Made by a program: the position numbers and the translations under genes
Shown: positions 7,067 to 14,676 of the stretch, piece by piece
How positions within the stretch are numbered: the first letter of the stretch is position 1
Layout of the letters: every line of letters begins with the position of its first letter
Source of the DNA: an uncultured Clostridia bacterium
GTDB taxonomy: Bacteria; Bacillota; Clostridia; Oscillospirales; Acutalibacteraceae
Reading direction: 5' to 3'
Length of the DNA: 24,614 nucleotides
Assembly (NCBI GenBank): GCA_937876205.1
Contig: CALEII010000029.1
Location: forward strand, 1-24,614
The notes under the pieces: generated by a model
The model's input: the letters and a program-made list of their open reading frames with translations, nothing else
What the model was told of the DNA's origin: nothing
Databases searched by the model: none

Positions 7067-9499
7067 GTGACTATACAGAATTTGTTTAAAGCGTTGTTCA
7101 CAGGAACAGAAGATTCCGTTCCCTGTGCTGATTTTCCCCGGTGTGAAAGCATTACGGCAAAAGCGTTTGACGGTGTTACGCTTCACGCACGCACAGTCAG
7201 AGCCGAAAAGCCACGGCGCATAATAATTGCATTCCATTCTCACCGTGGCAGTGCTGAAGAAGATTTTTCGCACCTGTTTTCAGACAATTCAAGCACCGTT
7301 ATATACACAGACCTGCGTGCACACGGCAGAAGTGAAGGTGAAATTGCAACTCTTGGCATAAATGAACGGAAAGACTGCATAAGCTGGCTCAGATATGCAA
7401 CGGAAAATATCTCAAATGAGTTGCCCGTTTATTTTTACGGAACAGACACGGGTGCTGCAGCCGTACTTATGGCAGACAGCAGGCATTTCACAAGGAATTT
7501 TCACGGAATTATTGTCCGTGAACCGTATATATCACCGGTTCATAAGGCCTCTGATATTCTCACTGTGCTGACAAAAAACGACAGCAGACTCGGCAGAATT
7601 GACAACCTGCTGATGAAGAAGCACAATATCAGTCTTTATGACTACGATGTTCCCGAGGCACTGAAATCCCTCTCACGCCCCGTTCTTTTTCTCAAAGGAA
7701 CAAAAAGAAAAAACAACGATTATACAGCAAAAATTTTCAATATGTACAAAGGCGAAAAAGCATTCACCTCATACAGCAGTACTCAGGAGCTGAACGTGAT
7801 TCTTGACAGCTTTTTCAAGCAGTATGACAATGCCGTTTTCACAGACGAAATCCATCTCCACTACCCTGAAAAAACAATGTTTCAGCTGGTAAATGAAGCT
7901 GCGGAAAGACTCCCCGATGACCCTGCATACAATTTTGAAGGCAGAATCACCACTTACCGTCAGATGATAAAAAGGATTGAAAACACGGCAAAGGCATTCA
8001 TTGCCACAGGCATAAAACGCAATGATGTGGTCACACTCTGTATGCCAAACACTCCTCAGGCTGTGGATTGCCTTTACGGGCTGAACCGTATCGGCGCTGT
8101 TGCAAGCCTTATTCATCCTCTGTCAGCGGTGAAGGAAATTGCGTATTATCTCAATCTTTCAAAAAGTAAGGCAATAGTTGTACCCGACCTTTTCTACGAA
8201 AACGTTACAGAAGCACTGAAAACGGTTCATCATACCGTCAGAATAATTGTGGCAAGAATTCAGGATGAGCTGACACCTGTTCTATATGCAGCATACACAA
8301 TAAAAAAAGGCAAGGATTACCTGAAATTTCCCGACAGCAGAGGTGGAATCAGGTGGTCTGGTTTTATAAAAAAATCAGAAACCGTCACAACCCTTCCTGA
8401 CATTGTTTTTGACAGAAACAAAACCGCAGTCATTCTTTACAGCGGCGGCACAACGGGAGTTTCAAAAGGGATCTGTCTCTCAGATATGAACCTGAACGCA
8501 CTTGCAATGCAGGCGAGAATTGCTATGGAATGCGAATTCTCAAGGGGACTTAAAAATCTGTCTGCAATGCCGATTTTTCACGGCTTCGGGCTGGGTATAG
8601 GTATTCATACCGTGCTGATAAACAACGCCTGTTGTATTCTTCTGGCACAGTTCAACACAAAAATTTATGCAGCCGCAATGAAGAAACGCAAGCCTAATTT
8701 CATTGCAGGCGTGCCGACCATTTTCAAGATGCTTGTAGAGTGCAAAGACCTGAAAAATGAGGATCTCTCATATCTCAAGGGTATGTTTGTGGGCGGTGAC
8801 TCGATGCCCGTTGAGTTGAAAAAGCACGTTGATGAATTTCTCAGAAATCACAATGCAGAAATTCAGGTGCGTGAGGGCTACGGGCTGACAGAGTGTGTCA
8901 CGGCAAGCTGTCTTACACCGAAAGACACGCATAAAGAGGGCAGCATAGGTCTCCCCTTTCCCGACACACTTTATAAAACAGTCAGCCTTGCAACGGGTGA
9001 GGACCTGCCCTGCGGAGAAGAGGGTGAAATCTGCATAAGCGGACCCACGGTAATGCAGGGATACCTCAACAATGAGGCTGAAACAAGAGCTGCACTGCGC
9101 AGACACGCTGACGGCAGAATATGGCTTCATACAGGTGACCTGGGACATATTGATGAAGACGGCTACATCTATTTCAGACAAAGAATAAAACGAATGATAG
9201 TCACATCAGGCTACAATGTTTATCCCTCTCAGGTTGAAAAAGCGATTGAGACACATCCGTCAGTAGACTATTGCTGTGTTATCGGCGTCAGAGACGACTA
9301 TAAAATGGAAAGAATTAAAGCCTTCGTCGTCACAAAAGACGGAATAAATGAAGATGAAAATCTCAAAAAAGACATAAAAGAGCATTGCAGAACACAAATT
9401 GCAGGCTACGCCGTGCCGAGAGAAATTGAATTCAGAAAAGAATTGCCGAAAACCCTTGTCGGTAAAGTGGCATACAGGAAATTGGAAGAGGAACAATAA
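7067..9499 (+). CDS. fusion of an alpha/beta-hydrolase-like domain with an acyl-CoA ligase (AMP-binding)
   Basis: An 810-residue two-domain protein starting at GTG, with GGAGGG 9 bases upstream. Residues about 30-255 have the alpha/beta-hydrolase fold signature: strand plus FHSHRGS, YTDLRAHGRSEG, then LGINERKD. At the nucleophile elbow, however, the motif is GTDTG (125-129), with aspartate 127 where serine is normal. I find no clear catalytic histidine near the end of this domain, so it may be inactive or altered. Residues about 265-810 are a complete class I adenylate-forming enzyme: P-loop YSGGTTGVSKG (458-468), YGLTE (605-609), TGD (689-691), and the C-terminal catalytic lysine K800 in TLVGK. 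Such enzymes activate carboxylic acids as acyl-AMP and then the CoA thioester. There is no membrane segment, and the gene stands alone between two terminators, so the substrate is open. Its stop codon lies inside the left end of a repeat element. Confidence 0.92.
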   Translation: MTIQNLFKALFTGTEDSVPCADFPRCESITAKAFDGVTLHARTVRAEKPRRIIIAFHSHRGSAEEDFSHLFSDNSSTVIYTDLRAHGRSEGEIATLGINERKDCISWLRYATENISNELPVYFYGTDTGAAAVLMADSRHFTRNFHGIIVREPYISPVHKASDILTVLTKNDSRLGRIDNLLMKKHNISLYDYDVPEALKSLSRPVLFLKGTKRKNNDYTAKIFNMYKGEKAFTSYSSTQELNVILDSFFKQYDNAVFTDEIHLHYPEKTMFQLVNEAAERLPDDPAYNFEGRITTYRQMIKRIENTAKAFIATGIKRNDVVTLCMPNTPQAVDCLYGLNRIGAVASLIHPLSAVKEIAYYLNLSKSKAIVVPDLFYENVTEALKTVHHTVRIIVARIQDELTPVLYAAYTIKKGKDYLKFPDSRGGIRWSGFIKKSETVTTLPDIVFDRNKTAVILYSGGTTGVSKGICLSDMNLNALAMQARIAMECEFSRGLKNLSAMPIFHGFGLGIGIHTVLINNACCILLAQFNTKIYAAAMKKRKPNFIAGVPTIFKMLVECKDLKNEDLSYLKGMFVGGDSMPVELKKHVDEFLRNHNAEIQVREGYGLTECVTASCLTPKDTHKEGSIGLPFPDTLYKTVSLATGEDLPCGEEGEICISGPTVMQGYLNNEAETRAALRRHADGRIWLHTGDLGHIDEDGYIYFRQRIKRMIVTSGYNVYPSQVEKAIETHPSVDYCCVIGVRDDYKMERIKAFVVTKDGINEDENLKKDIKEHCRTQIAGYAVPREIEFRKELPKTLVGKVAYRKLEEEQ

Positions 9500-9636
9500 T
9501 TTATCGGGATGTTTGACAAACCAATCGTAGGGGCGCCCATCGGGCGTCCGTCTCAGAAAAAACAATCTTCGTAGGGACCGATGCCCACATCAGTCCCTAC
9601 GAGTGGTTTATTAAAGCACAGTGATAAACTATTATT
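9492..9636. repeat. MITE-like intergenic repeat with nested inverted repeats
   Basis: The outer arms AACAATAATTTATC (9492-9505) and GATAAACTATTATT (9623-9636) are inverted copies matching 12 of 14. Inside them AAACCAATCGTAGGG (9518-9532) pairs with CCCTACGAGTGGTTT (9595-9609), 14 of 15. Within that lie two further palindromes, at about 9531-9549 (GGGCGCCC with GGGCGTCC) and 9571-9600 (GTAGGGAC with GTCCCTAC). There is no coding capacity. The left arm overlaps the stop codon of the ligase gene. Related ends occur at 23819 and 24563. Confidence 0.75.
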
Positions 9637-9645
9637 TACTTCCAC

Positions 9646-9674
9646 AAAAAAAAGCACGGCTGAGCCGTGCTTTT
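9646..9674. terminator. bidirectional terminator between the ligase gene and rlmH
   Basis: AAAAGCACGGC (9650-9660) pairs perfectly with GCCGTGCTTTT (9664-9674) over a TGA loop. Eight A at 9646-9653 give a T run for the minus strand, and the plus strand ends TTTTATTTAT. It lies between two convergent genes and its right end overlaps the rlmH stop codon at 9673-9675. Confidence 0.92.
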
Positions 9675-10155
9675 ATTTATGATATTTTGAGCCCTGATTG
9701 ATTTTATAGCCTCTGTAAATCTGTTCAAGGAGCATCACTCTGAACAGTCTGTGGGGGAAGGTCATTTTTGAAGCTGACATTCTGATGTCGGCTTGTTTTT
9801 TTACTCTCTCGGCAATGCCGTATGACCCGCCGATAATGAATGTTATATCTCCGTTGCCTCTCATTGATGCGTCGGCAATACACTTTGCCATATCCTCAGA
9901 TGAAAACAGCTTTCCCTCAACGCACATTGCCACTGTCAGCGCACCTGACGGCAATTTTCTGAGTATTGCATCAGCTTCTTTTTCAAGAGCCGCTTCAATC
10001 TGAGCTTCATTTGGGTCATCAGGCAGATTTGCGGCAGGTATTTCAACAATCTCTGCCTTGCAGAACGCCTTCAGCCTCTTCATATATTCATCTGATGCCT
10101 CTCTGAAAAAAGCATCCTTCAGCTTGCCTACACAGATTATTTTTACACTCTGCAT
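9673..10155 (-). CDS. rlmH: 23S rRNA (pseudouridine1915-N3)-methyltransferase RlmH
   Basis: A 160-residue SPOUT-class methyltransferase that uses SAM to methylate pseudouridine 1915 in helix 69 of 23S rRNA on assembled ribosomes. The family landmarks are the N-terminal IICVGKLK, the SAM-binding FIIGGSYG (about 106-113), and the C-terminal knot region MTFPHRLFRVMLLEQIYR with the ending GSKYHK. The length is normal. The start codon overlaps the stop codon of the upstream YycJ-like gene by one base (TGATG), which implies translational coupling. Confidence 0.97.
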   Translation of the reverse strand: MQSVKIICVGKLKDAFFREASDEYMKRLKAFCKAEIVEIPAANLPDDPNEAQIEAALEKEADAILRKLPSGALTVAMCVEGKLFSSEDMAKCIADASMRGNGDITFIIGGSYGIAERVKKQADIRMSASKMTFPHRLFRVMLLEQIYRGYKINQGSKYHK

Positions 10156-10946
10156 CAGAAAATCACCATTCTTTCTCCCACTCCGGGAGGCGCAACCTGA
10201 AGCATATAGTCAACATCCTTCACAGCGCCCATTTCACCCAATGCGATATTTGTCTTGTCAAATGCCTTGTAAGGCGTATTGTTCTCACGGCTGAGATGTC
10301 CCAGAACAAGCCTTGTTGTCCCCGTATTTATAAAATGACAGGCCACCCTTGCGCAGTCGTCATTTGAAAGATGCCCCTCGGCTGAAAGTATTCTCTTTTT
10401 CAGATAATACGGATAAGGGCCGTTATTCAGCATCTGCTTATCGTGATTTGACTCAAGCAGAATAAGGTCGCTGCCCGTAACCTTGTCAAGCATATCCTGA
10501 GTGACAACACCCGTGTCTGTGGCTACGGATATCCGCCTTTCATCGGGCATAGTCACCGTATAACCGCAGCTCTCTGCACTGTCGTGAGATGTACGGAAGC
10601 TTCTGACCTCAATCCCGTATATGTCGGCGCCGCTTTCAGGCATTTCAAACACCTGAAAATCACCTCTGAGATGACCTGCTTTATCAAGAGCATTCAGCGT
10701 TCCCTTTGAAGCATAAACAGGCACCTTGTACTTGTTTGCAAACACTCTGAGCGCACCTATATGGTCAGCGTGCTCATGTGTTATGAAAATAGCTCTTATG
10801 CTCTCGGGAACAACATTCACCTGCTCCATAGCCATTATCAGCCGTTTTGCGTTTGTGCCGGCATCTATGAGTATTCCTCCGCCGCCTGAGCCGATATATG
10901 TGCTGTTACCGCTGCTTGAAGAGCACAGCGTACAGAATCTTGCCAT
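10155..10946 (-). CDS. YycJ/WalJ-like metallo-beta-lactamase-fold hydrolase
   Basis: A 263-residue MBL-fold protein of the YycJ (WalJ) type, a family with reported nuclease-like activity and a genetic link to cell-wall and DNA stability in Firmicutes. The metal motif HEHADH is at residues 57-62 (H57, H59, D61, H62). Further ligands are expected at H120 in TSHDS, D142 in ATDTG and the GHLS segments near the end. GGAGG lies 6 bases upstream of the ATG. In Bacillus, yycJ belongs to the walRK locus; here it pairs instead with rlmH. Only 47 bp separate it from murA, and most of that is a terminator. The fold is certain, the substrate inferred. Confidence 0.9.
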   Translation of the reverse strand: MARFCTLCSSSSGNSTYIGSGGGGILIDAGTNAKRLIMAMEQVNVVPESIRAIFITHEHADHIGALRVFANKYKVPVYASKGTLNALDKAGHLRGDFQVFEMPESGADIYGIEVRSFRTSHDSAESCGYTVTMPDERRISVATDTGVVTQDMLDKVTGSDLILLESNHDKQMLNNGPYPYYLKKRILSAEGHLSNDDCARVACHFINTGTTRLVLGHLSRENNTPYKAFDKTNIALGEMGAVKDVDYMLQVAPPGVGERMVIF

Positions 10947-10966
10947 TTCAGACCTCCGTTTTACTT

Positions 10967-10992
10967 AAAAAAGGACACCGTAGTGTCCTTTT
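10967..10992 (-). terminator. murA terminator
   Basis: On the minus strand a perfect 10-bp stem (plus 10969-10978 AAAAGGACAC with 10983-10992 GTGTCCTTTT, CGTA loop) runs into a T tract (plus 10967-10972). It starts one base after the murA stop codon. The yycJ-rlmH pair behind it must rely on read-through or on a promoter within murA. Confidence 0.9.
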
Positions 10993-10993
10993 C

Positions 10994-12292
10994 TTAACCT
11001 GCATTATTTGATATAACCTTATCTGTATCGTCACTGAAAGTCTTTTTCTCAATATCAACACCGATATTGCGAAGCTTTCTGACTATGTTTTCATAGCCTC
11101 TCTCAATGTGATATATTTCTTCGATATATGTTGTGCCCTCTGCGCACATACCTGCAATAAGCATTGCAGCGCCTGCTCTCAGGTCATCTGCTCTGACAGG
11201 TGCACCGTGAAGCTTTTCTACGCCTGAAATAATAGCAGTCTTACCTTCAACCTGAATGTTTGCACCCATTTTGCTGAGCTGGTCAACATATCTGAAACGG
11301 TTATCCCATACGCCGTCGGTAACAATGCTTGTACCGTTGCTCAGTGCAAGGAAGGTTGTCATCTGAGGCTGCATATCTGTGGGGAAACCGGGGTGAGGCA
11401 TTGCAGTGACCTTACAGGTACCTGCCCTCTCTTCACTGATGATTCTGACGGCATCGTCATACTCCTCAACAGTAACACCGCACTCACGGAGCTTTGCTGT
11501 GATTGACTCAAGATGCTTCGGAATGACATTCTTAAGAAGAACATTGCCCTTTGCTGCAGCTACCGCAACCATAAATGTACCTGCCTCAATCTGATCAGGA
11601 ATAATGGATGATGTACAGCCGTGAAGTGACTCAACGCCCTTGATTCTGATAACATCTGTACCCGCGCCTGTGACATTTGCGCCCATAAGGTTAAGGAAGT
11701 TTGCAAGGTCTACGATATGAGGCTCTCTTGCCGCATTCTCGATGATTGTGAGTCCCTTTGCCTTAACGGCTGCGAGCATTATATTTACCGTCGCACCAAC
11801 GGAAACCTTGTCAAAATAAATTGTGTTGCCTTTAAGCTCAGAAGCTTCGGCATCTATCATACCGTTGTCATTTGTAATTGCCGCACCGAGCTTTGCAAAA
11901 CCCTTGAGATGGAAGTCAATAGGTCTTACACCGCCGAAGTTACAGCCGCCGGGCATTGCAACCTTTGCGTGATTGCATCTGCCGAGAAGTGCGCCAAGAA
12001 GATAGTATGATGAACGTGAATACTTTGTCATCTCATAGGGAATAACATAAGAATTGATGTATCTTGTGTCTATCTCTATGGTGTTGGCGTTTATATATCT
12101 GACGGTTGCGCCCATTTCTATGAGAATCTTGACCATAACCTGAACATCTCTGATGTCCGGCACATTTTCAAGTCTGCATACATCCTGAGCAAGGAGCGTT
12201 GCGGGGATAATTGCAACAGCAGCATTCTTTGCGCCGCTGATATCAATCTCACCGAAAAGCTTTTTACCGCCGTTAATTACGTATTTTTCCAT
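10994..12292 (-). CDS. murA: UDP-N-acetylglucosamine 1-carboxyvinyltransferase MurA
   Basis: MurA transfers enolpyruvate from PEP to UDP-GlcNAc, the first committed step of peptidoglycan synthesis, in the cytoplasm. In 432 residues the conserved GEIDISGAKNAA (K22 invariant) opens the protein. The active-site loop MPGGCNFGGVRPID carries C117, the residue that fosfomycin alkylates, so the Cys-type enzyme is present. The loop appears to have one more glycine than the usual spacing between Cys and RP. Repeats of the inside-out alpha/beta barrel are clear (GATVN, PDQIEAGTF, HPGFPTDMQPQ, DDLRAGAA). The ATG follows a long leader with an extended -10 promoter, and a terminator follows the gene. It is most likely monocistronic. 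Confidence 0.97.
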   Translation of the reverse strand: MEKYVINGGKKLFGEIDISGAKNAAVAIIPATLLAQDVCRLENVPDIRDVQVMVKILIEMGATVRYINANTIEIDTRYINSYVIPYEMTKYSRSSYYLLGALLGRCNHAKVAMPGGCNFGGVRPIDFHLKGFAKLGAAITNDNGMIDAEASELKGNTIYFDKVSVGATVNIMLAAVKAKGLTIIENAAREPHIVDLANFLNLMGANVTGAGTDVIRIKGVESLHGCTSSIIPDQIEAGTFMVAVAAAKGNVLLKNVIPKHLESITAKLRECGVTVEEYDDAVRIISEERAGTCKVTAMPHPGFPTDMQPQMTTFLALSNGTSIVTDGVWDNRFRYVDQLSKMGANIQVEGKTAIISGVEKLHGAPVRADDLRAGAAMLIAGMCAEGTTYIEEIYHIERGYENIVRKLRNIGVDIEKKTFSDDTDKVISNNAG

Positions 12293-12335
12293 AACGGTTT
12301 ACTTCCTTAAAGTTGTGTATAACATATATCGGATA

Positions 12336-12359
12336 TGCGGGAAAACCATTGCACCCGCA
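12336..12359 (-). repeat. small inverted repeat in the murA leader
   Basis: TGCGGG (12336-12341) and CCCGCA (12354-12359) are perfect inverted copies with a 12-nt loop. They lie 44-67 bases upstream of the murA start and downstream of the promoter, so they are within the expected 5' leader. The function is unknown. Confidence 0.4.
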
Positions 12360-12387
12360 AAACAAAAAATCGCTCTTTAACAGAGAT

Positions 12388-12416
12388 ATTATACCACCAA
12401 ACGGGAAAAATTAAAA
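12388..12416 (-). promoter_or_regulatory. murA promoter with extended -10
   Basis: The minus strand reads TGGTATAAT (plus 12388-12396), an extended -10 element. The -35 position at 17-bp spacing holds only TTTTAA, so the extended -10 probably does most of the work. The leader to the murA ATG is about 90 nt. Confidence 0.7.
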
Positions 12417-12497
12417 GACCATTTCAAAAAATTATTTTCCACCGACTGATTTTTGTTAAATATGCCACCGTTTTTGTTTATCACAACAATATATCGT

Positions 12498-12526
12498 TTG
12501 ACAGCTTTTAAAACATACAATATATT
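12498..12526 (+). promoter_or_regulatory. unassigned plus-strand promoter overlapped by a 12-bp palindrome
   Basis: TTGACA (12498-12503), 17-bp spacer, TATATT (12521-12526). The palindrome ACAATATATTGT (12517-12528) covers the -10 box. A second copy of ACAATATAT lies at 12486-12494, 31 bp (three helical turns) upstream. No plus-strand gene follows; a transcript would run antisense into the 3' end of luxS. Confidence 0.45.
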
Positions 12527-12601
12527 GTGGTGAACATACTTTCTGTTTTAAAATTACAAAAATCAACCGATAATTTTAGTCATTTTAAACAAATCTGACT
12601 G

Positions 12602-13054
12602 TCAATATTTAAGGCTCTCAACTGTTACATTTCTGATAACAGGGAGAAACATTTTTGCTTCATTTATTGCACCCTCAAGAGAGTGGTCACGGTAGTTACC
12701 GCACTCAGCAGCTGACACTCCAGGAATTTCACCCTCATAAGAAGCAATAAACTCAAAAGCATCCTGAGTGAGCTTTACTGCATCTCCCTCTGCCATATCA
12801 CGAACGAGGAAGTAAAAACCTGTACGGCAGCCCATAGGCCCGAAATAGATTATCTTGTCTGCAAGAGGAGAATTTCTCACAAAGGTTGCAAAAAGATGCT
12901 CAACAGTGTGAATTGAGGCATTATCCATAACCTCTTCCACATTAGGACGTCTTGTTCTGATATCATATGTAACAACATCTCCGTCAACACGTGATGTGTA
13001 CATTCCCTTCTGAAGATTTGTATGATCAACTTCAAAGCTTGCAATTCTTTTCAT
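12602..13054 (-). CDS. luxS: S-ribosylhomocysteine lyase LuxS
   Basis: LuxS cleaves S-ribosylhomocysteine to homocysteine and DPD, the precursor of autoinducer-2, as part of the activated methyl cycle. In 150 residues all the catalytic residues are present: the metal-binding HTVEH (H49, H53, with E52 as the general base), C76 in PMGCRTGFY and the metal ligand C118 in ECGNYRDH. The start follows an AAGGAAAG ribosome binding site. No methyl-cycle partner (pfs/mtnN, metE) is in the window. The 177 bp upstream consist mainly of a repeat element, so no clear separate promoter is seen and read-through from the cyclase operon is possible. Confidence 0.97.
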   Translation of the reverse strand: MKRIASFEVDHTNLQKGMYTSRVDGDVVTYDIRTRRPNVEEVMDNASIHTVEHLFATFVRNSPLADKIIYFGPMGCRTGFYFLVRDMAEGDAVKLTQDAFEFIASYEGEIPGVSAAECGNYRDHSLEGAINEAKMFLPVIRNVTVESLKY

Positions 13055-13083
13055 AACAGCTTTCCTTTCATAAAATAAATCAG

Positions 13084-13223
13084 AATTTGTCGGGCAGTGC
13101 TCGAATGGAAAATTGAAAATGGAAAGTGTCGGAAGTGCTTCGCACTTTTCCGCTACGCTCTATATAATGTTTTCCGAAGGAAAACCACCTTCATTTTTAA
13201 CTCTCAATTTTAAATTTTCAATT
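13084..13223. repeat. structured intergenic repeat between luxS and the cyclase gene
   Basis: The perfect 10-bp inverted repeat AATTGAAAAT (13111-13120) / ATTTTCAATT (13214-13223) encloses two hairpins: AAGTGC-TTC-GCACTT (about 13133-13147) and GTTTTCC-GAA-GGAAAAC (13169-13185). To its left lies AATTTGTCGGG, resembling the ends of the repeats at 23819 and 24563. There is no coding capacity. It fills almost the whole gap between two minus-strand genes and ends 8 bases from the cyclase stop codon. Confidence 0.65.
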
Positions 13224-13231
13224 ACAGTAAT

Positions 13232-13840
13232 TTATGCCTTACTTCCCGACCAAAAAATAAAGTCTGCCAGAAGCACTGCTCTCAGAGGTGCTGCCTCTGC
13301 TGAGCCTATCTTCAGCGGCTGTGCAAGCAGAAAATACTTGCCGGGCTTTACCTTGCTCAGGTCAAGATTTTCAACAATTGCCACATTCTCTCTCAGAAGA
13401 GCTCTGTGGGGACCTGTCTGATTCCCGTGAGTACCCACTGAAAGTGAATCTGTACCTATAAGCTTTATCTTGCTGAATGCCACTTCTTCTGCGCCGTTTT
13501 CCATAAACCACGCCTTGCCGTTGCCCTTTATCAGGACTCTTTCAGCATCTCTCGGAAAATGGTTATCAACATATTCACCCGTTATGGGTCCCTCAGGTAC
13601 TTCAATGACATAACACTCACCGATAAATACAGATAAATCTGCTTTTTCTATTGACTCTCCGCCTTCAATAAAATGAAGCGGAGCGTCTGCGTGTGTGCCG
13701 TTGTGAAGCCCTGTATAGATCGCAGAAAGATTGCAGCTGTCACCACGGGACAAGGCAGAAGCAACTTCGAGCCTTACCTCAGGGTCACCGGGGTAAAGCT
13801 CACATTTTGTAATGTCTCTTGAAATATCAATTATCTGCAT
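13232..13840 (-). CDS. cyclase-family (KynB-like) metal-dependent hydrolase
   Basis: A 202-residue protein of the cyclase/KynB arylformamidase family. The signature HNGTHADAPLHF at residues 46-57 supplies H46, H50 and D52 as probable metal ligands. An N-terminal DISRDI segment and the YPGDPE motif are also typical. Family members hydrolyse formyl-kynurenine or related amides and esters, but many are of unknown substrate. No tryptophan catabolism genes are nearby, so kynurenine formamidase activity is not implied. Its ATG lies 8 bases after the stop of the ABC permease gene and has only a weak ribosome binding site. It is probably the last gene of a coupled four-gene operon. Confidence 0.85.
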   Translation of the reverse strand: MQIIDISRDITKCELYPGDPEVRLEVASALSRGDSCNLSAIYTGLHNGTHADAPLHFIEGGESIEKADLSVFIGECYVIEVPEGPITGEYVDNHFPRDAERVLIKGNGKAWFMENGAEEVAFSKIKLIGTDSLSVGTHGNQTGPHRALLRENVAIVENLDLSKVKPGKYFLLAQPLKIGSAEAAPLRAVLLADFIFWSGSKA

Positions 13841-13848
13841 AATATCAC

Positions 13849-14676
13849 TTATTTCAGGTTAATCTTTGATTCTGTCAGCTGAACGGTCAGAATGTAAAGG
13901 AACACTGTAACAATCGTCTTGAAATAAACTCCCGTAAAGCCAATTGTCATTGCACCCTTCATTGTAGCTTCTGTTATTGCCTGCTGAGAAACAGTCATTG
14001 AAATTCCCGTTGACTCTATAATCATTGTCACATCACAAAGACTCTCAAGGCCGTATGTTGCCCCCTGAATGACAAAAACAGTAAGCGCAAGATAAATTAT
14101 AACACCGAATGTGCCCAGCTTGTGAAACGGACTGATATTTGAAAGTGTTATGGAGAAAAGCACAAACATAACAAAAATACAGGCATTGAAAAGACCTATG
14201 ATTGCACTGACAAGCAGATATTTCTGATAGACAGCCTCAGCACCGATACCGAAGCCCTGCAGGAATGTGTAAATCATATCATAGATTTCAGCACCCTCCT
14301 GATTTTCGGTTGTCCAATAAACAAAAACAGCCACAAATGCTATTGCAACAAAGCCATAGCTTATCATTACCCATACAGATGATGCAAACCACTTTGAGAA
14401 AATGAGAGAGCTTGTCCTTACGGGCAGTGTCTGTGTGAGATAACCTTCCCTGCCGAAAAGACTCTTATTTGCACCGAAAACAACAGAAACAAACGTCACA
14501 ATAACAGCAATTGCCGCAACAACAACAACTGCCGCAGATGAAACAAAACGCATAAATCCACTTTTGAAGAAAGCAGAAAACAGCATCGCAACGCAGGCTA
14601 TAAGCGCAGCAAGATATATATTGCCCATACGCCTTGCACCGGCTTTGAGCTCATGCTTAATCAACTTCCCAGTCAT
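13849..14676 (-). CDS. ABC-2 type transporter permease
   Basis: A 275-residue membrane protein with about six hydrophobic segments. Its N-terminal cytoplasmic stretch (KLIKHELKAGARR) and the FGREGYLTQTLPVRTS loop after the second helix pair are typical of bacterial ABC exporter permeases of the two-gene YtrB-like type. It pairs with the ATPase just upstream: the two genes overlap by 20 bp. The complex would move an unknown substrate outward or sense cell-envelope stress. No GntR regulator gene, common next to this type, lies in the unit here. Confidence 0.88.
   Translation of the reverse strand: MTGKLIKHELKAGARRMGNIYLAALIACVAMLFSAFFKSGFMRFVSSAAVVVVAAIAVIVTFVSVVFGANKSLFGREGYLTQTLPVRTSSLIFSKWFASSVWVMISYGFVAIAFVAVFVYWTTENQEGAEIYDMIYTFLQGFGIGAEAVYQKYLLVSAIIGLFNACIFVMFVLFSITLSNISPFHKLGTFGVIIYLALTVFVIQGATYGLESLCDVTMIIESTGISMTVSQQAITEATMKGAMTIGFTGVYFKTIVTVFLYILTVQLTESKINLK

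Larger units (their letters stand above)
12293..12601. other. 309-bp non-coding region between murA and luxS
   Basis: I see no credible gene in this strongly AT-rich stretch. It holds the murA leader and promoter (12293-12416), then about 80 bp with nothing recognised. After that comes a near-consensus plus-strand promoter with a palindrome (12482-12532), then about 70 bp of AT-rich DNA up to the luxS stop codon. No terminator is evident for luxS. Confidence 0.7.

Noticed and set aside
8768..9181. 137-codon open frame on the minus strand inside the ligase gene
   Set aside because: It is antisense to the conserved ligase motifs and has no recognisable domain.
9513..9540. TTGACA in the 9492 repeat as a complete promoter
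   Set aside because: No -10-like sequence lies 15-19 bp downstream; that position is GC-rich palindrome.
9492..9636. CRISPR array
   Set aside because: The repeats are inverted and nested, not regularly spaced direct repeats.
12293..12601. Hidden small gene or riboswitch before murA
   Set aside because: I could find no start with ribosome binding site and coding-like frame, and no known riboswitch core; only the short TGCGGG/CCCGCA stem is seen.
13232..13840. Kynurenine formamidase (kynB) call
   Set aside because: The motif fits the family, but there are no tryptophan-degradation neighbours, so a specific function is not supported.
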